Origin: Endozoicomonas elysicola
GTDB lineage: Bacteria > Pseudomonadota > Gammaproteobacteria > Pseudomonadales > Endozoicomonadaceae
DNA length: 64,000 bases
Assembly (NCBI RefSeq): GCF_000710775.1
Contig: NZ_JOJP01000001.1
Coordinates: 3,818,780-3,882,779, forward strand
Direction of reading: 5' to 3'
This document shows positions 29,501 to 37,264 of this stretch, one piece after another. The first letter of the stretch is position 1. Every line of letters begins with the position of its first letter. The translations under genes and the position numbers were made by a program. The notes beneath the pieces were generated by a model. That model was not told where the DNA came from. It made no database searches and worked only from the letters and a program-made list of their open reading frames with translations.

Positions 29501-30019
29501 AGGCACTGTTTCAGGCAAGTCCAGCTCAATCATCTTTCTTATCAGAAGCTCTTTTGGCTTTCCTTCACACTCTTTTTCAAGCTTTTTAATCTTTAAATGC
29601 ATTTTTTCAAATTTTCTATCCGTAGGGTAAGTTGACAGAATATGTGCTCGATACTCTCTATTCATTTTGATAACCTGAGAAACATTTTCTTCAATAAGAG
29701 AACACTCAAGCTCCAGATCAGCAGATATTTGATATCCTGATGGACAAGTCTGCATGAAATCTGGCAACTGTTTTTTTACATTAGCCCAGCGCATACTTAC
29801 GTCTTTACCTAAACCAGTTGCCTTTTCCACAATTTTTTCTTCATGTCCATCAAGACGATCAGCCACTGTTCCTTTTTGTTTTTCAGTCACTCTAGCTTCC
29901 CTGGTAAGTCTTATTGAAGGCTTGACTTTTTGGTGACTATTTAAAAATGGCAACCTTAACAATTGATCATCAAGTGTTATTTTTCTATCTTCAATCTTCT
30001 TATAATGCTTAGTACTCAA
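26507..30019 (-). CDS. Very large orphan protein with nucleotidyltransferase-like C-terminal motif
   Basis: The 1170-residue frame from a TTG at 30019 has no signal peptide. It is mostly helical and charged, with a basic patch RKRRKNKK near residue 505 and a low-complexity Ser/Val/Pro linker around 770-850. At about 915-940 a pattern YLFGSLSRN, a short insert, then RDVDLQC resembles the G-S...D-x-D signature of the polymerase-beta nucleotidyltransferase fold. Helical material follows, as in poly(A)-polymerase-like enzymes. The start lacks a convincing Shine-Dalgarno, and the frame stays open upstream without ATG or GTG. Removing one base of a G7 tract at 30113-30119 would join it to an ATG at 30164. 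AT-rich; convergent with the MutS-like gene. No family recognised. Confidence 0.72.
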   Translation of the reverse strand: MSTKHYKKIEDRKITLDDQLLRLPFLNSHQKVKPSIRLTREARVTEKQKGTVADRLDGHEEKIVEKATGLGKDVSMRWANVKKQLPDFMQTCPSGYQISADLELECSLIEENVSQVIKMNREYRAHILSTYPTDRKFEKMHLKIKKLEKECEGKPKELLIRKMIELDLPETVPDYTGEGLKANSFDELWEIESKEVREKLIPSQKIRFDACQGFNHQKVIGKDGYNDKAIALCYQKYLQDHLKFLMYLFHGLVATEKCNVKPKSKFEPEPEITPEYDFPDLLILVGKDTLSLVVNSLDYLKVEDWQIMTAEQVVGYKEVLFLWNDMFDIDLHDLSDVTARLIVLVTLKEYGEALSLLSFIINIFPSRDYKYSEADLLLRAFYKIVEYEMLPSLDVHKGYQNGSDFNKVFNGFYQVVQCLAPFENDSERKTEKSILELYKCWQDQFEAYLDKCKTKSTLYEQCAKELIEEEEDEVKKVAREQMLLRAMAASNSVNGKNRKRRKNKKITAAQQETKVNGNKACDQKVIGHSNADFNNKTVIKMIDWYFLYRKQLEPHTIIQYLKSILTDDLLNLTISPEQTAECYYSLCDIAYVSINSFLKIGAHYEHCIKRTKEDQARNHLTSGSRANVRLSDQLKRAVVFYASIEQFLPDILLVVTDITREFFHYYQGNKHLELTMKEAHSYIIGCLSELEILVGKVLGQCKTVSDLFKQRKQILIAKGLMGAKKEGKRSKSLRDSELIRDCSVKLCSKSSEILKSLSELMTLGKVAKEMLSSRELEKLEVSSKSQAVNSVQSEGVVSVQTPPVFEDSGNPLDVAPKNCAQVVIDPAHVGKESPGGQQISAIVQQDISDLSYAHANTVLPVNSPLFACGSDKVSSNLVKVYLPSRNKKSEIELKATSIFLSCLDVLSRESVYGKDIYLFGSLSRNIQLGINGYFRDVDLQCTLGAYRQLLIQLNVMCKNHCFYFAENTVPAIKVFAIPESKIINVFTTVSRKPVLTIQANIYSSESLIRECIVFGDFFTQQMPAPAVPCLAIVREIKCWIESMEILLEILKDSGKVLNDIVFVRMLIVVKFDTIDEKWSGVLMRALITYEKFERYSKEVGSRWRSAIKTAEDNELVAVFSRTLKLLKSSIKAHGYFNFFQSLINNWLENPSKRTVMADPNYLVRLNRSLE

Positions 30020-30479
30020 AGTTTCACGCTCTACCTTTGCAGTAATGACTGTCGTGACTTTGATTACGGCTTTGGATGCTTTCGTGGGTAAAGCTTGTGT
30101 TTCAAATTCATTCCCCCCCTCCCCACAATTTAACTCCTGTGTTATGTGCAGTAGCTGGTAGCATCTTTTTCTCTCACGACAAATTATTAGAATAGGGCGC
30201 AGTTAAGACAGTTAATTTCAAAGAATATTCATACGGTCAATCATTATTTATTTTCCAATTTCAAACTATTCCGAGGCAACGTCACTATACTGAGCACATG
30301 ATGAAAATAATTGAACAGCAGCCAAATCATTAATACCAAAACAACAAACATGAATGATGAATTTATATGCCCAAAGACAACGTTTCCTGTTTCAAGCAGA
30401 GCTCGTCCAAAGCCCCCCTCTTTCCCCTGGACTAAAACTGTCGTACCCTGTCCCCTCAGGATGAATTAGGGAGAGCCCT
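30020..30479. other. Intergenic region with G7 tract and possible true 5' end of the large orphan
   Basis: The first 145 bases may belong to the orphan gene. On the minus strand an ATG at 30164 with GAGAG six bases upstream opens a frame that stops at 30108-30110, just past a run of seven G (C7 at 30113-30119 on the plus strand). With six G the frame runs into the 1170-residue ORF. The remainder up to trpS is promoter and leader sequence; no Trp-rich leader peptide or other RNA gene was seen. Confidence 0.5.
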
Positions 30480-31694
30480 TTGAGCGCTGTAGACCCTCAG
30501 TCGCGAGTCTTATCTGGTATGCGACCCACTGGCCGGCTTCACCTCGGCCACTATCACGGTGTTTTGAAAAACTGGCTGACACTGCAACACGAATATGACT
30601 GTTTTTTCTTTGTTGCAGACTGGCATGCACTCACTACTCATTATGAAGATCCACAGCACGTTCAACAGCATATGCTGGACATGGTCATTGACTGGCTGGC
30701 GGTAGGAGTCAACCCAGGCTCTTCCACAATTTTTATTCAGTCACGTGTACCGGAACACGCCGAGCTGCACCTACTGCTCTCCATGATGACCCCGCTCTCC
30801 TGGCTGGAGCGGGTACCGACCTATAAAGACCAGCAGGAGAAACTTAGGGAAAAAGATCTGTCCACCTATGGATTTCTGGGCTATCCACTGCTTCAAAGTG
30901 CGGACATTCTGGCTTATCGTGCAGGCAGTGTACCTGTCGGTGCGGACCAGGAAGCCCATGTTGAGATCACCCGTGAAATCGCCCGCCGGTTTAACCATCT
31001 TTATGGCCGAGAACCTGGTTTTGAAGTGAATGCCGAGCTGGCTATAAAGAAAATGGGTAGAAAACAGGGTGAAATCTACCGAAAACTGCGCAAAACTTAT
31101 CTTGAAAAAGGTGATGATGAAGCACTTGAAACAGCCAAAGCATTGTTGAAAGAGCAGAACAACATTACCCTGGGGGACCGGGAGCGCCTCTTTGGTTACC
31201 TGGAAGGTACCGGTAAAGTTATCCTGCCCGAGCCCCAAGCCTTGATGACACCTCATGCCAAGATGCCGGGCCTTGACGGGCAGAAAATGTCCAAGTCCTA
31301 CAACAATACCATCAGTCTCAGGGAGAGTACTGATGATGTGGATGCAAAAATCCGTAAGATGCCCACTGATCCCGCACGTATTCGCAGAAACGACCCGGGC
31401 GACCCACAGAAGTGTCCTGTATGGCAATTCCATAAACTTTATTCCGACCAGCAGCGCCAGGACTGGGTGCAGAATGGATGTACCACTGCTGGCATTGGCT
31501 GTCTGGATTGCAAAAAGCCTTTGATTGAAGCGGTACAGGCTGAGCTGGAGCCTATTCGAATTGAGGCGCTGGAGCTGGAAAATAACCACGACGTCGTAAA
31601 AAGTATTATTACCGAAGGCTGTGAAAAAGCCCGGGATGAAGCTCAGGACACCCTTAAAGAAGTCCGTGATGCCATGGGGCTTCACTATCGTTGA
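30480..31694 (+). CDS. trpS: Tryptophanyl-tRNA synthetase
   Basis: Charges tRNA(Trp). The class I motifs are GRLHLGHYHG (HIGH equivalent, about residues 18-27) and KMSKS at about 269-273. The 404-residue length and the insert with CTTAGIGCLDCKK near residue 350 match the long proteobacterial TrpS type with a Cys-containing C-terminal region. The start is a TTG at 30480 with AGGGAG six bases upstream; there is no nearby ATG. In related genomes trpS lies between yciO and scpA; here accessory genes separate them. Confidence 0.96.
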   Translation: MSAVDPQSRVLSGMRPTGRLHLGHYHGVLKNWLTLQHEYDCFFFVADWHALTTHYEDPQHVQQHMLDMVIDWLAVGVNPGSSTIFIQSRVPEHAELHLLLSMMTPLSWLERVPTYKDQQEKLREKDLSTYGFLGYPLLQSADILAYRAGSVPVGADQEAHVEITREIARRFNHLYGREPGFEVNAELAIKKMGRKQGEIYRKLRKTYLEKGDDEALETAKALLKEQNNITLGDRERLFGYLEGTGKVILPEPQALMTPHAKMPGLDGQKMSKSYNNTISLRESTDDVDAKIRKMPTDPARIRRNDPGDPQKCPVWQFHKLYSDQQRQDWVQNGCTTAGIGCLDCKKPLIEAVQAELEPIRIEALELENNHDVVKSIITEGCEKARDEAQDTLKEVRDAMGLHYR

Positions 31695-31702
31695 TAGTGA
31701 AG
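31680..31702 (+). terminator. Stem-loop spanning the trpS stop codon
   Basis: CTTCACTATC (31680-31689) pairs with GATAGTGAAG (31693-31702) around a three-base loop, with the TGA inside the structure. It lacks a T-run. A second perfect 11-bp inverted repeat, GGATGTATCTG/CAGATACATCC (31765-31775 and 31788-31798), follows and may act with it as the transcript end. Confidence 0.5.
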
Positions 31703-31835
31703 ATCTAAAAACATGGAACTTTTAAGGCTTAAATCAAACAAAGCTTGAAAGGTGCCTGACACCTGGATGTATCTGTTATTGAGTTATCAGATACATCCAT
31801 TGCTTGCCCAAGACTTTGTTAGAGTGTTTTTATTA

Positions 31836-32507
31836 ATGGATACCCCGCTTACAGCCCCCCCCACTACTTACGTTTCCCTTCATATTACTGTTCCTCAGAG
31901 ACTTCATGAGGAAGTAGTCATAACCCAATCATACTTTATTGAATTGGCTACTTCATCTAATGGCAAGTATTTCATCAAGGATACCCATTACATTGTCAAG
32001 TCAGACCTGAGGCTGGAGAAACAAACAATAGTATCCATGCCTGGAAAACTGACAGTAAAAGGTCGGTTTGAGATACGGGACTGTCAAATTGAAGAAATAA
32101 GAAGTGAAATTGCAGTTGATGGCTCTTTTTTCATCAGCAACTGCAATCAGCTCAAAGGGATTTTCGGAAAAATTCACACTGGTAAAGCATTCAGTATACG
32201 CGGCCTGAAAGCAATTGAAGAAATCGCATGTGAACTTAAAATTACTGCACAGATGGATGCTTTAGGGTGCGAAAAACTGCGAAGCCTGGCTGGCAGTGAT
32301 ATTGAAGTAGGAACAATCCTTATCCTGAAGTTTTGTAAGGTGCTCGAAGAACTGCCTCAGAAAACTGTTATCGTTGGAGTGTGTGCAGACTTACGTGGCT
32401 GCAGTGCACTTGAGATCGAGAATAAAGGATATACTATTCGCCAAGGCACAGGAGATACATATCAACTGAGTGAAGTCCCCAAAGAACTTAAGCTTGTCCG
32501 CACTTAA
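31836..32507 (+). CDS. LRR-like repeat protein of unknown function (223 aa)
   Basis: From about residue 60 the sequence shows some six imperfect repeats of 22-23 residues with pattern FxIxxCxxLxxI (FEIRDCQIEEI, FFISNCNQLKGI, FSIRGLKAIEEI, MDALGCEKLRSL, LILKFCKVLEEL, ADLRGCSALEI). This is a solenoid close to Cys-containing leucine-rich repeats. The ATG at 31836 is preferred to a GTG at 31752, because the GTG version would be read through a perfect inverted repeat. A run of eight C (31855-31862) lies seven codons into the gene, so slippage would switch it off. Inserted between trpS and scpA; no signal peptide. Confidence 0.7.
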   Translation: MDTPLTAPPTTYVSLHITVPQRLHEEVVITQSYFIELATSSNGKYFIKDTHYIVKSDLRLEKQTIVSMPGKLTVKGRFEIRDCQIEEIRSEIAVDGSFFISNCNQLKGIFGKIHTGKAFSIRGLKAIEEIACELKITAQMDALGCEKLRSLAGSDIEVGTILILKFCKVLEELPQKTVIVGVCADLRGCSALEIENKGYTIRQGTGDTYQLSEVPKELKLVRT

Positions 32508-32784
32508 ACTATCAACTGGTTATTTTATATAGTCACCACTCCCCTTCCCTCTGCCCAAAGAGTTAATCGCAAAGCGATATAGCACAACTTGATGAAAGTA
32601 ACTTTGAGCCTCTTTGTCTTTGTGGTTAATACAATCCTCCCCGCCCCACGGTAACTCCCCTCTAGACAGAGCCCCGCCCTTGCAGGCATGATGGAACTGA
32701 TTAACAAATAAGCCGTCAAACCTCCGTACCCCTGTCAGGGCTGATACAGAGCCCGACGAGCAGCCAGCAAGAGGTGAACTGCCC

Positions 32785-33648
32785 ATGACCACGACGGAAG
32801 CCGTGGCCGAACAACCAGAACAGGCTCCAGCCCCATCGGAAGCAGACACCGTAACCGATGCACTTGAAAAAGTAGAACGGTCGCTGGCACTGGTTAAGGG
32901 TCAACCATTCACCAAACTGCCTGATGATCTCTATATCCCTCCTGATGCTCTGGAAGTCTTCCTGGAAGCCTTTGAGGGTCCGTTGGACCTTCTGCTCTAT
33001 CTGATCAAACGCAACAATATGGATATTCTGGATATCCAGGTCGCCCAGATCACCCATCAGTACATGGAGTACGTCAAACTGATGGAGAGTTCCCAGTTTG
33101 AACTGGCGGCAGAATACCTGGTGATGGCAGCCACTCTGGCGGAAATTAAATCCCGCATGTTGCTACCCAGAGTCAGTGAAAGTGAAGAGGAAGAAGAAGA
33201 CCCTCGTGCTGAACTGGTTCGCCGCCTGCAGGAGTACGAACGCTTCAAAAAAGCAGCGGAGGATCTTGACGAACTGCCCAGAATGGGTCGGGATACCTGG
33301 CCATCAAAGGTTCAGGCACCCGATTATGAACGCGCACAGGTTCACCCGGATGTTGATCTGCAAGACATATTGGTTGCTCTCAGCGAAGTTATGCGCCGGG
33401 CGGATATGTTTGAGCACCACCATGTAGCTGAAGAGGCCCTCTCCGTTCGGGAGCGAATGAGTGAAGTACTTGCCATGCTCTCCCCCGAACGTTTTACACC
33501 GTTTGTGGCCCTCTACCGGGTCAGTGAAGGCCGACTGGGTGTGGTGGTGACATTTATGGCCATTATGGAACTGATCAAGGAATCCCTGATCGAACTGGTA
33601 CAGAGCGAGCCTTTTGGCCCGATTCATGTGAAAGCACGGATTGAATAA
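32785..33648 (+). CDS. scpA: Segregation and condensation protein A
   Basis: The kleisin subunit of the Smc-ScpAB condensin. The N-terminal kleisin block FEGPLDLLLYLIKRNNMDI is the family hallmark, followed by AAEYLVMAATLAEIKSRMLLP, an acidic stretch, and the C-terminal winged-helix region ending ARIE. AAGAGG lies about nine bases before the ATG. The first 45 residues are a hydrophilic extension. Its stop codon abuts the scpB start (TAA-ATG), implying coupled translation. Confidence 0.95.
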   Translation: MTTTEAVAEQPEQAPAPSEADTVTDALEKVERSLALVKGQPFTKLPDDLYIPPDALEVFLEAFEGPLDLLLYLIKRNNMDILDIQVAQITHQYMEYVKLMESSQFELAAEYLVMAATLAEIKSRMLLPRVSESEEEEEDPRAELVRRLQEYERFKKAAEDLDELPRMGRDTWPSKVQAPDYERAQVHPDVDLQDILVALSEVMRRADMFEHHHVAEEALSVRERMSEVLAMLSPERFTPFVALYRVSEGRLGVVVTFMAIMELIKESLIELVQSEPFGPIHVKARIE

Positions 33649-34530
33649 ATGAGCGAAAAGCCTGAACTCTCACTGATTCTGGAAGCGGCCATCATGGCCA
33701 GCAGCCGCCCCCTAAACATCGAACAACTGGCCGCCCTTTTTCCGGAAGAAGATCGTCCAGACGGTAATGAAATCCGCGAAGCACTGGTTGTGGTTTCTGA
33801 AGCCTGTGAAGGCAGGGCCTTTGAGCTGAAACAGGTAGCCTCAGGCTTCCGTTTCCAGGTGCGTCAGCAAATGGCGCCATGGATTGGCGGACTCTGGGAC
33901 GAAAAACCCCAACGCTATACCCGCGCCCTTCTGGAAACCCTGGCTCTGATCGCCTATCGCCAGCCCATAACCCGTGGGGAGATTGAAGATATTCGTGGTG
34001 TCAGTGTCAGCAGTAACATTATCCGCACTCTGCAGGAACGTGAATGGGTTCGAGTCGTCGGCCACCGGGATGTGCCCGGAAGACCGGCCATGTTTGCTAC
34101 CACACGGCAGTTCTTGGATTACTTCAACCTTCAGAACCTCAACGAATTACCACCGTTATCGGAAATTCGGGATCTTGAAGAAATCGCAAAATCACTGGAG
34201 ATACCGCCGGAAATTGCCGAAGCACTGGCCCAGGCTGGTGGCACTCTGGAGCAGCCAGAGTTGGAAGATCAGGAGGTTATCAAAGAGCGTTCAGCCCAAG
34301 AGCTCTTTGATGAACTGGATGCCATGGAAGCCGAACTGCCCACTGGCTTTAATGACCTGATCAAAAAACAGAAAGTCCCTGCACTGGACCTGGAAGAAAA
34401 CACAACCGGTTCAGAATCTGGTATAAGTGACGTAGCTGAACCATTATCAGGTGACCAGCTTACTGTTGAACAATTGTCTTCGGAAGAACCCTCTAACCCT
34501 TCCGAAGAACCCGATGAGTCCCTACATTGA
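33649..34530 (+). CDS. scpB: Segregation and condensation protein B
   Basis: Partner of ScpA in the condensin complex. It shows two winged-helix domains, with LILEAAIMASSRPLNIEQLA at the start and the hallmark LETLALIAYRQPITRGEIEDIRGV around residues 93-117, then GRPAMFATTRQFLDYFNL. The C-terminal 90 residues are an acidic, Ser/Glu-rich tail typical of Pseudomonas-type ScpB. Directly coupled to scpA; in many relatives rluB follows at once, but here about 11 kb of other genes intervene. Confidence 0.95.
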   Translation: MSEKPELSLILEAAIMASSRPLNIEQLAALFPEEDRPDGNEIREALVVVSEACEGRAFELKQVASGFRFQVRQQMAPWIGGLWDEKPQRYTRALLETLALIAYRQPITRGEIEDIRGVSVSSNIIRTLQEREWVRVVGHRDVPGRPAMFATTRQFLDYFNLQNLNELPPLSEIRDLEEIAKSLEIPPEIAEALAQAGGTLEQPELEDQEVIKERSAQELFDELDAMEAELPTGFNDLIKKQKVPALDLEENTTGSESGISDVAEPLSGDQLTVEQLSSEEPSNPSEEPDESLH

Positions 34531-34604
34531 CTTTAACCACAAAGTAAGAGAGTTTCTAATTAGAAGCCTCTTCTTTTATGTCCACACTTTTTATATAAAC
34601 CACC

Positions 34605-35366
34605 ATGCGCCTTACCAAAAAAACAATAATGATCATTGGCGCATCTTCCGGTATTGGTCGTCAGGTCGCTCTGCAACTAAGCAAACAAGACAATAACCTT
34701 GTGATACTGGCTCGCCGGGAAAACCTGCTGACTTCCTTATCAGAAGACATTATTAATAATGGCAGCCAATGTTTACCCGTTGCCGCTGATGCTCTCTGTT
34801 CTCAACAGATGGAAGATGCCGTTGACTTGGCTACTGCTACATTTGGCATCGTTGATGCGGCACTCATCAATGTCGCTGATGGCCCTGCTTTTGATATGGC
34901 ATCAACAACGGTTAATGAGGTTCTGCATAACATGGCGATCAACTACAACACGCTGGTTTGCAGCCTGTTGCCGTTGATAACTGCTATGAAAAAACAAAAC
35001 TACGGACTGATTGCACATACCAATTCATTAGCTGGGTTTCTGGGACTTCCCCGTCAAGGACCCTACTCAGCAGCTAAGGCCGCAGGTCGTATGTTGATGG
35101 ATACCTGCCGAATCGAACTGGCCCAGTGGGGTATTAAATTCCTGTCCCTCTACCCGGGATTCGTTGCCACAGAACGAGTTTCTGATGATGGTATTCCTGC
35201 GCCCTTTGAAATATCGGAATACTCGGCCGCCAAGCATATCATCCATGCTATGGAAAAAGAGAAACAGGACTATCTTTTTCCATTCTCCCTGAAATGGCTG
35301 ATTCGTCTGGCAAGGGTGCTACCAAAACCGCTGATCGCATCGATAACGAAAAAGATAATGAACTGA
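34605..35366 (+). CDS. Short-chain dehydrogenase/reductase (SDR)
   Basis: A classical SDR of 253 residues: NAD(P)-binding GASSGIG at about 12-18, ARRENLL after strand 2 suggesting NADP preference, the catalytic Ser in HTNSLAG and YSAAKAAG (Tyr and Lys of the YxxxK motif, about 155-159), then YPGFVATE. The usual NNAG motif is replaced by INVADG, which is unusual. Substrate unknown. A hairpin AGCCTTT/AAAGGCT (35367-35394) directly follows as a likely transcript end. Confidence 0.92.
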   Translation: MRLTKKTIMIIGASSGIGRQVALQLSKQDNNLVILARRENLLTSLSEDIINNGSQCLPVAADALCSQQMEDAVDLATATFGIVDAALINVADGPAFDMASTTVNEVLHNMAINYNTLVCSLLPLITAMKKQNYGLIAHTNSLAGFLGLPRQGPYSAAKAAGRMLMDTCRIELAQWGIKFLSLYPGFVATERVSDDGIPAPFEISEYSAAKHIIHAMEKEKQDYLFPFSLKWLIRLARVLPKPLIASITKKIMN

Positions 35367-35394
35367 AGCCTTTGACGCATGTGCCTTAAAGGCT
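35367..35394 (+). terminator. Hairpin after SDR gene
   Basis: AGCCTTT (35367-35373) pairs with AAAGGCT (35388-35394); no strong T-run follows. Confidence 0.45.
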
Positions 35395-35448
35395 CGTAGA
35401 TTTATAGTCAGCACGACCGCCTTCGAGGGAAGACTCATCAACCACCTG

Positions 35449-36552
35449 CTACTGATAACTTTCCACCAAACTTCTTTCCGGAGCTGAAGCACCCGCTTCA
35501 CGCATTTCACCGAATACAGGCCGTAAAAACCCATTCAACTCATCAAAAAAGTACGGAATACCTTTCTGACTATCGCCATCTAACAGGAAAGTAAAATCTG
35601 CTAGCTCTCTATTATTTACCCATGATAATGAAAGGGACAGTACAGGTTTATATATTCCGTCCTCCGCACGAGTGCAGAGGCAATAGCCTGACAGCTGTAT
35701 GTCATGCTTACCCAGATAAGAATCAATTTTTTTCATTAATTCATTCAAAACAACCATCACACCTGAATTAGCAACACCATTGATATAACCATCGAACTGT
35801 ACATTACATAAACTTCCGGTTTTTACATCAGGTACTCTAATCCCCCCAGGTTGAACTTCAAACTTACCAATTAATTTACTATTTTTTTCCAGCCATGACT
35901 GAATTCCACAAGCGGTTTTATTTAACTCCTGAAGATCATCTGACAAGTTAGAACCAATAGAGTTTCCGATCATCAGACCAAGTTCCTCTATTGCATTTTC
36001 ATACTTTGCTTTACCTTCTTCACTATCTGCCTGCCCTGATAATGATTCAAGCTCCATCAGCTTTACCGTCAGATCTTCCAATAGTCTTTTCAGCTTATCT
36101 ATACAGGGTTCCGCAGCATTTTCAGTGGATCCTACCGTAAGATCTTCTAAGCGTTGCGCCAACCGACTGGCACCTGCCTCTTCTGAACTTAAACTGGAAC
36201 CAAAGTTAGATAACTCAGAAGAACCGCTGTCAGAATCCTCATGGTCTGAACCATCTTTACGACTTAAGGAAGAAGACTCGCAAGGATCACTCTCTGCCTG
36301 TGACTGAGTCATAAAAGTACCTTCTGGCATATGAGCATTGGGAACGCGACCACCTACAGGCTGGTAATTGGCATGATCTTCAGGAGTACTATTTCGAAAT
36401 GTACCACCCGCAACATTAGCATCTACAGCTGCTGGATTATCACTGGACTCATAACCATTAAAGTGTGCCCCATTAACAGAGGCTGCTGCACCAGTTGCGC
36501 CATTCATGTTCAAACCTTTAGACGATAGATATTCGCTCCACATAGACATCAT
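35449..36552 (-). CDS. Ser/Asp-rich orphan protein (367 aa)
   Basis: The first 140 residues are low-complexity and hydrophilic (Asn/Ala/Gly-rich, then a Ser/Glu/Asp-rich tract such as SDHEDSDSGSSELS). A more ordinary alpha-helical region (about 145-250) and a C-terminal alpha/beta-looking part with SGYCLCTRAEDG and LSLSWVNNRELADF follow. There is no signal peptide or TM helix. A disordered N-terminus followed by a folded domain is compatible with type III-type effectors or chaperone-bound proteins, but no family is recognised. AGAAAG lies upstream of the double ATG start. Confidence 0.65.
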   Translation of the reverse strand: MMSMWSEYLSSKGLNMNGATGAAASVNGAHFNGYESSDNPAAVDANVAGGTFRNSTPEDHANYQPVGGRVPNAHMPEGTFMTQSQAESDPCESSSLSRKDGSDHEDSDSGSSELSNFGSSLSSEEAGASRLAQRLEDLTVGSTENAAEPCIDKLKRLLEDLTVKLMELESLSGQADSEEGKAKYENAIEELGLMIGNSIGSNLSDDLQELNKTACGIQSWLEKNSKLIGKFEVQPGGIRVPDVKTGSLCNVQFDGYINGVANSGVMVVLNELMKKIDSYLGKHDIQLSGYCLCTRAEDGIYKPVLSLSLSWVNNRELADFTFLLDGDSQKGIPYFFDELNGFLRPVFGEMREAGASAPERSLVESYQ

Positions 36553-36618
36553 GCTTTCTAAATAGGTTCACTATTCATTAGAATATTACTCTGAGAGCAC
36601 GGATTAAAAGAAATAGAA

Positions 36619-37113
36619 ATGAAAAAAAACAAACGCGAAGTAACACTACGTTTTCTCGCTGAACCCAGTGACGTAAATTTTGGCGGGAAAGTGCACGGTG
36701 GCGCAGTCATGAAGTGGATTGATCTGGCGGCTTATGCCTGTGCCGCTGGCTGGAGTGGCAAATACTGTATTACTGCTTACGCAGGCGGCATTCGATTTGT
36801 GAACCCGATTCATGTCGGTCATCTGGTTGAAGTTACGGGAAAGGTGATTTTTACCGGTTCCTCATCCATGCACATAGCCATTGATGTTCAGGCCAGTGAC
36901 CCTAAAAATCTCGATAATATTTTAACAACACACTGCATCGTGATTATGGTTGCTGTTGATGAAAATGGAAAACCAACCAAAGTTAAGGAGTGGGTACCCA
37001 AGACAAAAGAAGACATCAATTTGCGTGAGTCAGCAATCCGGCTGATGAATATGCGCCAGCAGATCAGCGAAGAGATGGAAGCTCATGTAAAGCTTATGAA
37101 GCGGACTGACTAG
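36619..37113 (+). CDS. Acyl-CoA thioesterase, hotdog fold (YciA/BFIT-like)
   Basis: A 164-residue hotdog-fold protein with the family core VNFGGKVHGGAVMKWIDLAAYACA (continuing with the central helix), GIRFVNPIHVGHLVEVTGKV and IVIMVAVDENGKPTKV. The GGxVHGG-Asp arrangement is that of acyl-CoA hydrolases of the cytosolic YciA/ACOT type. C-terminal 35 residues are helical and charged. Monocistronic. The specific acyl chain cannot be told from the sequence. Confidence 0.92.
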   Translation: MKKNKREVTLRFLAEPSDVNFGGKVHGGAVMKWIDLAAYACAAGWSGKYCITAYAGGIRFVNPIHVGHLVEVTGKVIFTGSSSMHIAIDVQASDPKNLDNILTTHCIVIMVAVDENGKPTKVKEWVPKTKEDINLRESAIRLMNMRQQISEEMEAHVKLMKRTD

Positions 37114-37264
37114 TTTTCCAACGCTACTGGAATCACGGTAATTACTTTCAGGGGTGCACCTCTGCTGGCAGAATCCGTGTTCATATCTAAGGGCTGGATA
37201 AACAGCTAAAAGACTGGTTTTCAGATTGACGCTAATTCAATTTAGACACTGTAATGGAGGCTAT

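Noticed and set aside
30771-31685. 304-codon ORF on the minus strand inside trpS
   Set aside because: Antisense to a clear tryptophanyl-tRNA synthetase; no Shine-Dalgarno or family features.
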